A stretch of DNA of 5,536 nt from Candidatus Hecatellales archaeon (GTDB lineage Archaea; Thermoproteota; Bathyarchaeia; Hecatellales; Hecatellaceae). Shown one piece after another: positions 1 through 4,977 of the stretch (the stretch's first letter is position 1; each line of letters starts with the position of its first letter). Under the pieces are notes generated by a model, which had not been told where the DNA came from, made no database searches, and was given only the letters and a program-made list of their open reading frames with translations. The translations under genes and the position numbers were made by a program. Location of the stretch: positions 1 to 5,536 of the forward strand of contig QMYF01000051.1 of the NCBI GenBank assembly GCA_003662515.1, read 5' to 3'.

Positions 1-231
1 GTTAAAGCGACAGGGTTCATCAGGGAACACCCAAGGGAGGCGGCTAAAATAGTGGCTGAGAAGCTTGGGATAAAAATTGAGGAGGCTGAAGAATCGATGG
101 GTTACCTTGAATACTCTAACGAGCTAAGCCTCAAGCAGGTTCAAAGGTATATAGACCTTATGGCCAAATATGGTTGCATTGAAAGGTCTTTCCCTGCTGA
201 GGAGCTTGTAGACCTGTCTTATCTCCGGTGA
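1..231 (+). CDS. ABC transporter substrate-binding protein, NMT1/SsuA-like, C-terminal part
   Basis: This is the last 76 residues of a protein that begins before the window, open from base 1 to a TGA at 229-231. The visible part reads FIREHPREAAKIVAEKLGI, then a helix with YLEYSNELSLKQVQRYIDLM, and ends PAEELVDLSYLR. This is how NMT1/THI5-like and SsuA-like periplasmic-binding proteins of nitrate/sulfonate/taurine-type importers usually end: 'hP.eaA.iva', a helix around 'l..yi..m...G', then 'p..dlvd.sfl'. The permease gene starts 4 bases after the stop, which supports the role as the extracytoplasmic solute receptor of the same transporter. The GGTGA spanning the end of this gene and its stop (227-231) probably serves as ribosome binding site for the permease. 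The ligand cannot be deduced because the binding lobes lie outside the window. The family assignment rests on a short C-terminal stretch plus context. Confidence 0.82.
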   Translation, partial: VKATGFIREHPREAAKIVAEKLGIKIEEAEESMGYLEYSNELSLKQVQRYIDLMAKYGCIERSFPAEELVDLSYLR

Positions 232-235
232 AAAC

Positions 236-976
236 ATGAGGAAGCTCCTCTCCATAGCGGCTTTGCTAGCTGTCTGGGAGACGGCTGCAAGGCTTAGCCC
301 TGTCCCCCGCCAGCTCTTCCCACCCTTCACGAATGTTCTCGTAGCCCTCTGGAGTCTCCTCCTCAGCGGGCAGCTTCTCGAAAACTACCTTATTACGCTT
401 GCCAGAACGGTTTCAGGCTTTATCCTTGGAGCTGGCCTCGGAGTACTAATAGGTTTAGCCCTGGTTTACCGTAAGCTTGCCTATGAAACCCTGTATCCCG
501 TCGTAACCTTGCTCTACGCCATTCCAGCAGTAGCATGGATACCCCTCTTCATGATTTGGGTTGGACTCAACGAGGCTTTACCCATATCCGTGGTTTTTAT
601 GTGCTCTTTCGCCCCCATGGTCTACATCACCCTGACAGGAGCCAGAAAAGTTGAAGACGACGTGATTAAGGTGGCAAGAACGCTGGGGGCGAACGACCTT
701 AAAATCGTCACCACCATACTTTTCCCGCAGGCTTTACCCTCCATCCTTTCAGGCTTGAAGGTTGAGGCGGGTATGGCTTGGAGATCCTGCTTCGTGGCGG
801 AAATGGTGGCTATGTCTTCAGGTTTAGGTTTTATAGCCATGGAGGCGGAAAGCATCCTGAGGGTAGACATCATTTTGGCTGTCATCCTAGTGCTGGCGAT
901 TTCAAACTACCTTTTCCAAGAGCTCTTCGAGAAAATTGAGGTTTCCATTCTCAGAAGATGGGGGATTTCCAAGTAA
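236..976 (+). CDS. ABC transporter permease, SsuC/TauC-like (BPD_transp_1)
   Basis: An inner-membrane subunit of 246 residues, the usual size of SsuC/TauC-type permeases. Hydrophobic segments lie at about 4-20, 59-78, 87-110, 114-134, 183-203 and 211-229, consistent with six membrane helices. Between helices four and five is the cytoplasmic EAA loop that docks on the ATPase: ARTLGANDLKIVTTILFP at 147-164, with the conserved Gly151 and the closing Leu-x-Pro-like LFP. The segment YAIPAVAWIPLFMIWVG (94-110) is typical of the nitrate/sulfonate/taurine permease subfamily. The ATG at 236 is preceded by GGTGA at 227-231, a good anti-16S match, and follows the upstream stop by 4 bases. The gene ends at TAA 974-976, whose last A is the first base of the likely ATPase start, so coupled translation is probable. 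No frameshift or missing motif is visible. Substrate specificity cannot be read from the permease. Confidence 0.93.
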   Translation: MRKLLSIAALLAVWETAARLSPVPRQLFPPFTNVLVALWSLLLSGQLLENYLITLARTVSGFILGAGLGVLIGLALVYRKLAYETLYPVVTLLYAIPAVAWIPLFMIWVGLNEALPISVVFMCSFAPMVYITLTGARKVEDDVIKVARTLGANDLKIVTTILFPQALPSILSGLKVEAGMAWRSCFVAEMVAMSSGLGFIAMEAESILRVDIILAVILVLAISNYLFQELFEKIEVSILRRWGISK

Positions 977-2028
977 TGCCGAGCATAGAGTTTAGGCACG
1001 TTTCCAACTACGCCCTAAGAAACGTAGATTTTAAAGTTGAAGATGGGGAGTTCATGGTGGTTTTAGGGCCTTCAGGGGCAGGTAAAACCACCCTTCTCAA
1101 CGTTGCCGCAGGCCTTGTAGGCTATGAGGGCTCCGTTCTCTTCGATGGTGAACCCGTAGATATGCTTCCAGCTCACAGGAGAAACGTGGGCTACGTCCCC
1201 CAGAACATAGCCCTCTTCACTCACCTAACCGTCAAAGAAAACATTTCCTACGGTCTCAAACTTAGAAGGCTTCCCGCAGGCGAAATCGAAAGCCGCGTGG
1301 AAGAAGCCATGAAACTGCTAAACATTAAACATTTGGAGAACCGTTATCCGAAGACTTTAAGCGGGGGAGAACAACAGCGGGTAGCCTTGGCCAGAGCTTT
1401 GGTTATCCAGCCTAAGGTTCTCCTCCTCGACGAGCCCCTCAACAATCTAGACTTAAACCTGCGAGGCTCCCTAAGGCTAGAGTTAAAACATCTACAGAGG
1501 AAGCTTGGGATAACTACGATTTTCGTAACTCACGACCCTGTTGAGGCGGAGGAGCTTGGGGAAAGGGTGGCCGTCTTGGTGAAAGGCAGAATCGTGCAGG
1601 TAGGCGATTTTACCACCCTCTTCTTTCAGCCTGCCTCCAGTGAGGTTGCAGAGGTTCTAGGCTTCCAGAACCTTTTACTATGTGAGGGCTTTAAGGTTTT
1701 AAGCCGAGGGCTAGCAGAGGCGCGGTGCGGCGGCATGAAAATCGTGGTTCCCTATGGGGGGAAAGGGGTTATTGAAAGGGTGGCCATAACGCCTGACAAA
1801 GTTTTAATCGAGGAGAAGTCTCCAGTTAAAGTCAACTGTTTCAGAGGAACTGTTGAGGAGGTAGCCTGCGTTCAATCGAAAGTTAAGGTTAAGCTTAAGG
1901 TTCACGGCCACAGTATTACTGCAACCCTCCCAAGAGAAGCCTTCGAAGCCTTAAACCTGACCATAGGGAAAGAAGTTAACGTCAGATTCCCCATTAAACA
2001 TGTTAAAGTTAAGCTTAGGGAGGGCTGA
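976..2028 (+). CDS. ABC transporter ATP-binding protein with C-terminal TOBE-like region
   Basis: The cytoplasmic ATPase that powers the importer. With the ATG at 976 the protein has 350 residues and shows all nucleotide-binding motifs: Walker A GPSGAGKT (31-38), Q-loop Gln76, signature LSGGEQQRVALARAL (128-142), Walker B VLLLDEP (148-154), D-loop LNNLD (155-159) and H-loop His186. A beta-rich tail of about 120 residues follows. Its last part (about 283-345) has the pattern of a TOBE domain as in ModC/WtpC/CysA/PotA ATPases. SsuB/TauB-type ATPases normally stop after the nucleotide-binding domain, near 250-270 residues, so this tail is unusual for an SsuC-like partner. An in-frame ATG at 958 would add six residues and overlap the permease by 19 bases, but it has no good ribosome binding site. 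ATG 976 overlaps the permease stop as TAATG and has GGGGGAT at 959-965 upstream, so I prefer it. The tail could bind an oxyanion as in ModC, or only regulate or stabilise the ATPase dimer. Confidence 0.92.
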   Translation: MPSIEFRHVSNYALRNVDFKVEDGEFMVVLGPSGAGKTTLLNVAAGLVGYEGSVLFDGEPVDMLPAHRRNVGYVPQNIALFTHLTVKENISYGLKLRRLPAGEIESRVEEAMKLLNIKHLENRYPKTLSGGEQQRVALARALVIQPKVLLLDEPLNNLDLNLRGSLRLELKHLQRKLGITTIFVTHDPVEAEELGERVAVLVKGRIVQVGDFTTLFFQPASSEVAEVLGFQNLLLCEGFKVLSRGLAEARCGGMKIVVPYGGKGVIERVAITPDKVLIEEKSPVKVNCFRGTVEEVACVQSKVKVKLKVHGHSITATLPREAFEALNLTIGKEVNVRFPIKHVKVKLREG

Positions 2029-2032
2029 AGGT

Positions 2033-2782
2033 TTGAAGCTTGACACATTTTTCAGGGAAGCCTTCCTTAAACGCCTGGAAAAACTGGGTTTCGAGGAGGA
2101 AGAAGCGAAATTCATGGTTTTAGGTTCAGGCTTTGCTAGGCTCACCTCCCCCGAATACGCCCTAATGAAAGGTAAAGAGTTCCTTGAGCACTGTGAAATT
2201 CGAGGAGGCTGCGGTCAAGCCTTCACCGATGAACCTCAGGAATGCGTGTTGAAGCTTGAAGAGGTTGGACTTCTCAATTTGGATAAGCCTGCCAATCGAG
2301 CGCTCTTCTTTTCAGCCTTAAACGCATTGATGAGCCTTCAAGGGGAAATCGAAGGGGCTGTTCATTGCGTGAAGGCTGAGGCGGACCGCTGCGGCGAGCT
2401 CATGGCTGAGGAAATCCTGAGAAACTATGGGAATGTCAAGGTGGTTCATGTGGGCTATCAGCCTGGCCATATTAAAGCGTTAACTAGGCGTTTAAGCAGG
2501 GTTTACGTGACAGACATGAACCCTGAAAACATTGGGAAGGAAAGGTTTGGAGTTAAAATTTTCGATGCCTCCCATAATGAGAGGCTTATCCAAGAGGCGG
2601 ATTTAGCCCTGATAACGGGAAGCAGCCTCATCAATGGAACCCTCTTCCAACTGTTAGAATATTGCGAGAAACACGGCACCCCCTATCTTATCTACGGAGT
2701 CTCAGCCATAGGCGCCGCAAAACTAGCAGGACTGAAAGTTTTCTGCCCCTTTACTCACAAAACATTAAGGGAAACTTTTTAG
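2033..2782 (+). CDS. DUF364-family (putative heavy-metal chelation) protein with DUF4213-like N-terminus
   Basis: A soluble protein of 249 residues when started at TTG 2033. The N-terminal part (about 30-115) carries CGQAFTDEP (60-68), ANRALFFSALNALM (87-100) and VHCVKAEADRCGE (110-122), a layout I associate with the DUF4213 half. The C-terminal part is the Rossmann-like DUF364 domain: VKVVHVGYQPGHIKAL (135-150), VYVTDMNPE (157-165), then ADLALITGSSLINGTL (189-204). Family members are often encoded beside metal or oxyanion transporters and are proposed to chelate or handle a metal ligand; the biochemical reaction is not established. Seven cysteines (54, 60, 71, 112, 120, 211, 238) are possible ligands. 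TTG 2033 is preferred because GGGAGGG (2018-2024) lies 8 bases upstream and the start clears the ATPase stop. ATG 2000 is in frame but sits inside the ATPase gene without a ribosome binding site. The position as last gene of the ABC operon suggests it acts on the imported solute. Fold call is firm; function is inference. Confidence 0.85.
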   Translation: MKLDTFFREAFLKRLEKLGFEEEEAKFMVLGSGFARLTSPEYALMKGKEFLEHCEIRGGCGQAFTDEPQECVLKLEEVGLLNLDKPANRALFFSALNALMSLQGEIEGAVHCVKAEADRCGELMAEEILRNYGNVKVVHVGYQPGHIKALTRRLSRVYVTDMNPENIGKERFGVKIFDASHNERLIQEADLALITGSSLINGTLFQLLEYCEKHGTPYLIYGVSAIGAAKLAGLKVFCPFTHKTLRETF

Positions 2783-2804
2783 CTCGCAGCAAAACTTTAA
2801 ATTC

Positions 2805-2811
2805 AAAAAAA
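2805..2811 (-). terminator. Possible T-run terminator for leftward transcription
   Basis: Seven A residues on the + strand (2805-2811) give a T7 run on the - strand, about 80 bases past the end of the tnpB remnant. It could stop leftward transcripts that read through the tRNA and pseudogenes before they enter the convergent ABC operon. Base composition here is AT-rich in general, so this is weak evidence. Confidence 0.3.
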
Positions 2812-2830
2812 TTGAAGGGAAACATTTACT

Positions 2831-2875
2831 CGCTTAAGCGACTTAATTAACTTATCGGGTTTTCGACTTAAGCTT
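2831..2875. repeat. Cluster of small palindromes and direct repeats, possible IS605-type end remnant
   Basis: The spacer between the convergent genes contains the perfect palindrome CGCTTAAGCG (2831-2840), the palindrome TTAATTAA (2843-2850), and a second CTTAAG at 2867-2872 that overlaps AAGCTT (2870-2875). The 8-mer CGACTTAA occurs twice, at 2839-2846 and 2864-2871. On the - strand GCTTAAG of the right copy can pair with CTTAAGC of the left copy to form a 7-bp stem. This lies directly downstream of the tnpB remnant, where IS200/IS605 elements keep their structured right end and the guide (omega) RNA scaffold. I infer, but cannot prove, that this is what is left of that end. Confidence 0.4.
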
Positions 2876-2898
2876 CACCCCGCCCTTTTTATATAATT
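2876..2898 (+). terminator. Possible T-run terminator for the ABC operon
   Basis: A C-rich stretch (caccccgccc, 2876-2885) runs into TTTTT at 2886-2890 and, after an AT-rich step, TTTT at 2895-2898. Archaeal RNA polymerase commonly stops at such T-runs without a stable hairpin. A shorter candidate, TTTTT at 2776-2780, sits at the stop codon of the DUF364-type gene. Because transcription from the right side converges here, a stop for the + strand operon is expected in this spacer. The exact site is not determined. Confidence 0.4.
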
Positions 2899-3233
2899 TT
2901 CCTGAATCTGCGTACTAAAGTTTCAGAATCTATCCAGTAAAAGGGTTCTCCACTAACTATTGCCTTAACTCTGCGCGGTGCATACTCGTTAGCTTTCACG
3001 CCGATAATTTCAAAGCTTATAACTTTGCGCTTAATTTCCTCCCTGCGAGAGGCAATATACTTAAGGGCTATATTCACCGCAGCTACCCAATCACCATTGT
3101 CCGAAAAATCGCAATCCAAACATTTAAAACGCTTGGAATATCCCCACTTAGGATCCTTCTCATAGCTGATGGAGCTTGATAGGGACCCGCAATTTATACA
3201 GATTCTGGAGGTATTGGTGTGCCGTCCGTGCAG
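2889..3233 (-). pseudogene. tnpB: IS200/IS605-family TnpB remnant, C-terminal zinc ribbon and last RuvC motif only
   Basis: Read leftward from an in-frame stop at 3234-3236, this frame gives about 114 residues ending at TAA 2889-2891. It shows the signature of the TnpB C-terminus: GRHTNTSRICINCGSL (CxxC at residues 12/15), a second CxxC in KRFKCLDC (38/41), then DNGDWVAAVNIAL (45-57). The latter matches the family's D-x-N-A-A-x-N-I block with the third RuvC aspartate (Asp48) kept and the usual Asn replaced by Val. TnpB is an RNA-guided nuclease of about 350-450 residues carried by IS200/IS605 elements. The first RuvC aspartate, the glutamate motif and the DNA/RNA-binding N-terminus are all absent, so the fragment cannot be an active nuclease. 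No plausible start precedes the zinc ribbon; the first TTG in frame (3119) would cut it in half. Residues 62-114 form a charged tail that I do not recognise. The upstream end fuses to an integrase remnant. No TnpA transposase is present. Confidence 0.8.
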
Positions 3234-3556
3234 CTACCGCACTTAACGTACTGAATCAGCTTCTTTAAAATATGTTTAACATCTTGATTAGTACTTTCAG
3301 CATATGGCTGCTGGTTAATCCAGGCAACAGCCCTCTCCACATCCTCCCTCGTAACCTTAGCCAAATCCTTTCCCTCAAAAAGCCTGAGAATGACTGGGAG
3401 AAGCGCAGCATACTTCGAAATCCGAGCAGCTGATAAGCCTAAGGATGTTAGGTGCTCCAGGAATCTTAATGCGTAGCTTGCGTTTGGCATTCCCTTAATT
3501 CTTCTTATTGACCGCTCTAAGCGCTCCCTATAGTCGTAGAGCTTATCGAAAGCCAA
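3194..3556 (-). pseudogene. Tyrosine recombinase (phage/archaeal integrase) remnant, N-terminal core-binding domain only
   Basis: About 120 residues from TTG 3556 to TAA 3194-3196. The sequence is helical and resembles the SAM-like core-binding domain of tyrosine recombinases: RERLERSIRRIKG (11-23), then NASYALRFLEHLTSLGLSAA (25-44), KVTREDVERAVAWIN (67-81) and a last helix ending LIQYVKCG. Intact integrases continue for some 170-200 residues with the catalytic Arg...His-x-x-Arg...Tyr domain; none of it is present here or in the following frames. The frame stays open without ATG, GTG or TTG from 3557 back into the tRNA, so the true start may be TTG 3556 or may be lost. Translation ends shortly after TPIPPE, where the tnpB remnant begins in another frame. 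The position, 64 bases from the 3' end of tRNA-Gly and on its strand, is typical of an integrase gene beside its attachment site. A short functional DNA-binding protein cannot be excluded, but truncation is the simpler reading. Confidence 0.75.
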
Positions 3557-3620
3557 CTCATCACTAGGGGCTGCTGAAGGCTTAAAAGGAGAAGGAAGCG
3601 CATTGAAGTCACAGTTATGA

Positions 3621-3693
3621 TGCGGCCGCCGGGATTTGAACCCGGGCCCTCAGCGTGGCAGGCTGACGTCCTACCAGGCTAGACTACGGCCGC
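3621..3693 (-). tRNA. tRNA-Gly (anticodon GCC)
   Basis: A complete 73-base cloverleaf can be folded on the - strand. The acceptor stem GCGGCCG/CGGCCGC pairs perfectly (3693-3687 with 3628-3622), with discriminator A at 3621. The D-arm GTCT...GGAC has the loop AGCCTGGTA. The anticodon stem TCAGC/GCTGA encloses the loop CTGCCAC with anticodon GCC, which reads GGC and GGU glycine codons. A 4-base variable region precedes the T-arm CCGGG-TTCAAAT-CCCGG. No CCA is encoded and no intron is visible. The 5' end lies inside the last codons of nep1 on the same strand, so any promoter of its own must be within nep1 coding sequence, for example the AT-rich stretch at about 3698-3713. Otherwise the tRNA is cut out of the nep1 transcript. 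The 3' half is a probable integration target, given the integrase remnant just downstream. Confidence 0.97.
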
Positions 3694-4439
3694 CTAGCAT
3701 TTATTTTTGTTTTTCCTCTCGGATTTAAGGGTTGTCTCAGCCTTTCTTCTGGGAGGCCTAAGGCCTGCTCGTAGTAGGCGACTATTCTTGAGGCTACCAC
3801 CCAAGCTTCTAGGCTCTCCCTATCTATGGCTACCAGCCTGTCGGCCAGCCTCAAGGTTTGCCTGGAAAAGCCTCCGTGGGGGAAGCCCCCGATGATCACG
3901 GTGGGCCGGCTGGTTTGGGTTAGCTCTCTTGCAAGCTGGTTGGCTGGTTGCGGTTCGCCTTGACGGGTGAGCGCGACAGTTAAGGTGGGTTTAAGCTTCC
4001 GGACGAGCTGGGTGAGCGTTTGCCTGCGGAGGGTTAGCAGGGGTCTGCCTTCCGGGGGAACCCTTCCCTCCTGGAAGAGTTGCTCCATTAGGCCTGAAAA
4101 CCTGTTGCAGTCTCGGGGAAGCCTCACCTCAGGCCTAACGTCGATAACATAGCCGCCGTAGGTGTGAACGTAAACCTTCAGGAGACCCTCCATATTTAAG
4201 GGGGAACCCAAAACCTCTAGAAGCGTTAAATGGACAATGTCAGGTCTACCTCTCTTCTCCTTATCTTTAAGCTTGGCCATAGCCTCATAATGGTAAGACT
4301 TGTTTAGCAGCAGCCTACTAGCAGGCTTCCCAGCCCGTTCAGCATGCCTCTTAACCTGAGGGTGATCTAAAATCTCTTTGGGAACAGTTTCAAGGGCAGC
4401 CTCAGCCAAAATAAGCGTTAAAACAGGTTTACCAGACAT
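3684..4439 (-). CDS. nep1: Nep1/EMG1, 16S rRNA pseudouridine N1-specific methyltransferase
   Basis: A SPOUT-class, SAM-dependent methyltransferase that methylates N1 of a pseudouridine in small-subunit rRNA (position 914 in Methanocaldococcus) and helps assemble the 30S subunit. The 251-residue product shows the family landmarks: LTLILAEAALETVP (7-20), GRPDIVHLTLLEVLGSPLN (64-82), VHTYGGYVIDVRPEVRLPRD (91-110) followed by CNRFSGLMEQLF (111-122), and the cofactor-loop motif IGGFPHGGF (183-191). The C-terminal helix is ESLEAWVVASRIVAYYEQ (208-225). Archaeal Nep1 proteins are usually near 205-225 residues; the excess here is partly a basic tail of about 17 residues (RQPLNPRGKTKINARRP) after the family core. 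The ATG at 4439 has GAGGGG at about 8 bases upstream. The last 10 bases, including the TAG stop at 3686-3684, lie inside tRNA-Gly. The gene is divergent from rnp4, with a shared AT-rich promoter region. The family call is secure; the tail probably has no catalytic role. Confidence 0.96.
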   Translation of the reverse strand: MSGKPVLTLILAEAALETVPKEILDHPQVKRHAERAGKPASRLLLNKSYHYEAMAKLKDKEKRGRPDIVHLTLLEVLGSPLNMEGLLKVYVHTYGGYVIDVRPEVRLPRDCNRFSGLMEQLFQEGRVPPEGRPLLTLRRQTLTQLVRKLKPTLTVALTRQGEPQPANQLARELTQTSRPTVIIGGFPHGGFSRQTLRLADRLVAIDRESLEAWVVASRIVAYYEQALGLPEERLRQPLNPRGKTKINARRP

Positions 4440-4490
4440 CTCTTAGCCCCTCGCAACCTTCAGCCTCAACGCGGATAAATCCTCCCCCCA

Positions 4491-4516
4491 ATTTTTAAAT
4501 ATAAACATCCATATGG
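4491..4516. promoter_or_regulatory. TATA-like region shared by divergent nep1 and rnp4
   Basis: The 151-bp space between the nep1 ATG and the rnp4 TTG has one clear AT-rich block, TTTTTAAATATAAA at 4492-4505. Rightward it reads as TTTTTAAATATA, predicting a start near 4520-4527. Leftward it reads TTTATATTTAAA, predicting a start near 4470-4477 and a nep1 leader of about 35 bases. The perfect palindrome CCATATGG (4509-4516) lies just to the right, inside the rightward promoter and upstream of the leftward one, and could be an operator. No start sites have been measured; the positions assume the usual archaeal spacing of about 25 bases. Confidence 0.55.
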
Positions 4517-4520
4517 GTAT

Positions 4521-4573
4521 TGGAAGCCGCTCTAGAATGTTTGCTTCCATCCGAGACCTTCCGAGCCTGGAAG
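4521..4573 (+). promoter_or_regulatory. Structured leader of rnp4 with paired inverted repeats
   Basis: TGGAAGC (4521-4527) and GCTTCCA (4543-4549) form a perfect 7-bp stem with a 15-base loop. CTTCC (4558-4562) and GGAAG (4569-4573) form a 5-bp stem with a 6-base loop. Because the same GGAAG/CTTCC core occurs twice, the segments can also pair in alternative combinations, for example 4522-4526 with 4558-4562. The structures would lie in the 5' leader just before the rnp4 ribosome binding site (AGGG, 4581-4584). A regulatory role is inference only, and short stems can arise by chance. Confidence 0.35.
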
Positions 4574-4593
4574 ATTTGGCAGGGAATGGTTGA
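4537..4593 (+). CDS. Possible 18-codon upstream ORF in the rnp4 leader
   Basis: An ATG at 4537 opens an 18-codon frame, MFASIRDLPSLEDLAGNG, that ends at TGA 4591-4593. The stop overlaps the rnp4 start as TTGA (TTG 4590-4592), the usual geometry of translational coupling. The predicted transcription start is only about 10-17 bases upstream, so this could be read as a leaderless or short-leader message. I recognise no family for the peptide. It has no strong ribosome binding site and could be fortuitous. It is listed because its stop falls exactly on the rnp4 start. Confidence 0.25.
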   Translation: MFASIRDLPSLEDLAGNG

Positions 4594-4931
4594 GGCCAGC
4601 CTTGAAGGCTGGGAAAGCCGAGGTTAAACGTATTGCCAGGGAGCGGATAAGCATTCTTCTAAATCAGGCCTTGAAGGTTTACAGGGATTATCCTTGGCTG
4701 GCTGACCGTTACGTTGACTTGGCTAGGAGGCTTTCCATGCGGTATAAGGTTCGCATTCCCAAGCCTTGGAGGCTTCTCATCTGCCGGAAATGTAAGAGGC
4801 TTATGATTCCAGGCTTCTCGGCGAGGGTGAGAGTTAGGCAGCGGAGGGAGCCCCATATCGTCTTCACCTGCCTTAGATGTGGCAGAGTTAAGAGAATTCT
4901 CCTCCGTCGAGTGGGGAAAGGTTTAACTTAG
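4590..4931 (+). CDS. rnp4: Ribonuclease P protein component 4 (Rpp21/Rpr2 family)
   Basis: A 113-residue protein subunit of archaeal RNase P, the ribonucleoprotein that cuts the 5' leader from tRNA precursors. Rpp21 works as a pair with Rpp29 to help the RNA subunit bind substrate. The N-terminal half is basic and helical (KRIARERISILLNQALKVY, 13-31; YVDLARRLSMRYKVRIP, 41-57). The zinc ribbon follows, with CRKC (Cys65, Cys68) and CLRC (Cys94, Cys97). Between them the loop PGFSARVRVRQRREPHIVFT has the arginine-rich RVRxRQRREPHI pattern characteristic of the family. Length is normal. No in-frame ATG exists; the TTG at 4590 is the only sensible start near the conserved region, with AGGG 5 bases upstream and the stop of a short upstream ORF overlapping it. 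Just 46 bases separate it from S19e, so the two are probably co-transcribed. It shares a divergent promoter region with nep1. Confidence 0.92.
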   Translation: MRPALKAGKAEVKRIARERISILLNQALKVYRDYPWLADRYVDLARRLSMRYKVRIPKPWRLLICRKCKRLMIPGFSARVRVRQRREPHIVFTCLRCGRVKRILLRRVGKGLT

Positions 4932-4977
4932 CCTTTTAACTGTATTAGTTTTACTGCTGGCGTGGTGGCTTCGAGGT

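Noticed and set aside
124..330. Leftward open frame opposite the binding-protein/permease junction
   Set aside because: It is antisense to two well-supported genes, has no recognisable family and no promoter or ribosome binding site.
958..975. Upstream ATG at 958 as the start of the ABC ATPase
   Set aside because: It overlaps the permease by 19 bases and has no good ribosome binding site. ATG 976 forms a TAATG overlap with GGGGGAT upstream and gives a typical ATPase N-terminus.
2000..2032. ATG 2000 as the start of the DUF364-type protein
   Set aside because: The extra 11 residues are an out-of-frame reading of the end of the ATPase gene, with no ribosome binding site. TTG 2033 follows GGGAGGG at good spacing.
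2662..2850. Rightward open frame overlapping the end of the DUF364-type gene
   Set aside because: It mostly shadows the real gene in another frame. The rest runs into AT-rich spacer with Lys/Asn-rich low-complexity residues.
2889..3119. Independent small gene starting at TTG 3119
   Set aside because: The same frame extends upstream to include the first half of the TnpB zinc ribbon, so this is part of a tnpB remnant and not a separate gene.
3707..4152. Rightward open frames opposite nep1
   Set aside because: They are antisense shadows of a strongly conserved gene, rich in Arg/Ser/Pro as expected from reverse reading, with no family resemblance.
61..4274. Strong excess of AAGCTT (12 copies counted, about 1-2 expected by chance)
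   Set aside because: Nine of the twelve are in-frame AAG-CTT (Lys-Leu) codon pairs, so codon preference explains most of it. Spacing and strand show no pattern of a signal array.
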